DNA of 40,536 nucleotides from Flavobacteriaceae bacterium (GTDB lineage Bacteria; Bacteroidota; Bacteroidia; Flavobacteriales; Flavobacteriaceae): NCBI GenBank assembly GCA_026988355.1, contig JALSLK010000085.1:1-40536 (forward strand), written 5' to 3'. How positions within the stretch are numbered: the stretch's first letter is position 1; each line of letters opens with the position of its first letter. Made by a program: the position numbers and the translations under genes. The notes beneath the pieces were generated by a model. It had not been told where the DNA came from. It searched no databases and saw nothing but the letters and a program-made list of their open reading frames with translations. This document shows positions 40,456-40,536 of this stretch, in pieces.

Positions 40456-40536
40456 ACGTCTGCAAATATACTACTTATTTTTGAATATTTTTAATTCCAT
40501 TTACCGAAAACGATATGATAATGGTTGTAGATTAAG

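Overview
The window reads as a low-GC chromosome segment of a marine-type member of the Flavobacteriaceae (Bacteroidota). Evidence for this is a SusC/SusD pair, many SPII lipoproteins with MKK-type signals, TAnnTTTG-like promoter elements, an L25 protein with an acidic tail, and the DUF3127 and RluB-type proteins typical of the phylum. No rRNA, tRNA, CRISPR array or transposase gene was seen.

Region 1 (1-9804, minus strand) is a tightly packed catabolic operon. In order of transcription it encodes a fused rhamnulose-1-phosphate aldolase/lactaldehyde dehydrogenase, L-rhamnose isomerase, a rhamnulokinase-like FGGY kinase, an FMN-dependent L-lactate dehydrogenase, a three-gene TRAP transporter and 2-keto-3-deoxygluconate kinase (cut by the left edge). 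Together these take L-rhamnose to DHAP and pyruvate and feed an imported acid or uronate breakdown product towards KDPG. A divergent GntR-type regulator lies at 10066-11100.

Region 2 (11200-21507, plus strand) holds a dioxygenase-creatininase-aldo/keto reductase trio, a RhaT-type rhamnose symporter, a deacetylase-esterase fusion, a PL14/PL20-like lyase lipoprotein, a GH78 alpha-L-rhamnosidase and a GH88 unsaturated glucuronyl hydrolase. Region 3 (21508-33444) holds an unknown lipoprotein between two 161-bp palindromic repeats, then on the minus strand a GH3 beta-glucosidase, a large FG-GAP/UnbV lipoprotein, SusD and SusC.

Regions 1-3 together look like one complete polysaccharide utilisation locus for an acetylated polymer containing rhamnose, glucuronate and probably glucose. 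No sulfatase is present, which argues against ulvan. The set lyase + GH88 + GH3 + GH78 parallels the known bacterial gellan pathway. A shared 22-bp operator-like motif sits in front of the catabolic operon, the dioxygenase operon and susC, so the GntR protein probably controls all three.

Region 4 (33445-40536) is mostly housekeeping: an outer-membrane-type protein, pth, rplY, prs, a flavin reductase, a DUF3127 protein, a gene remnant, an RluB-type pseudouridine synthase, a HIT protein and greA.
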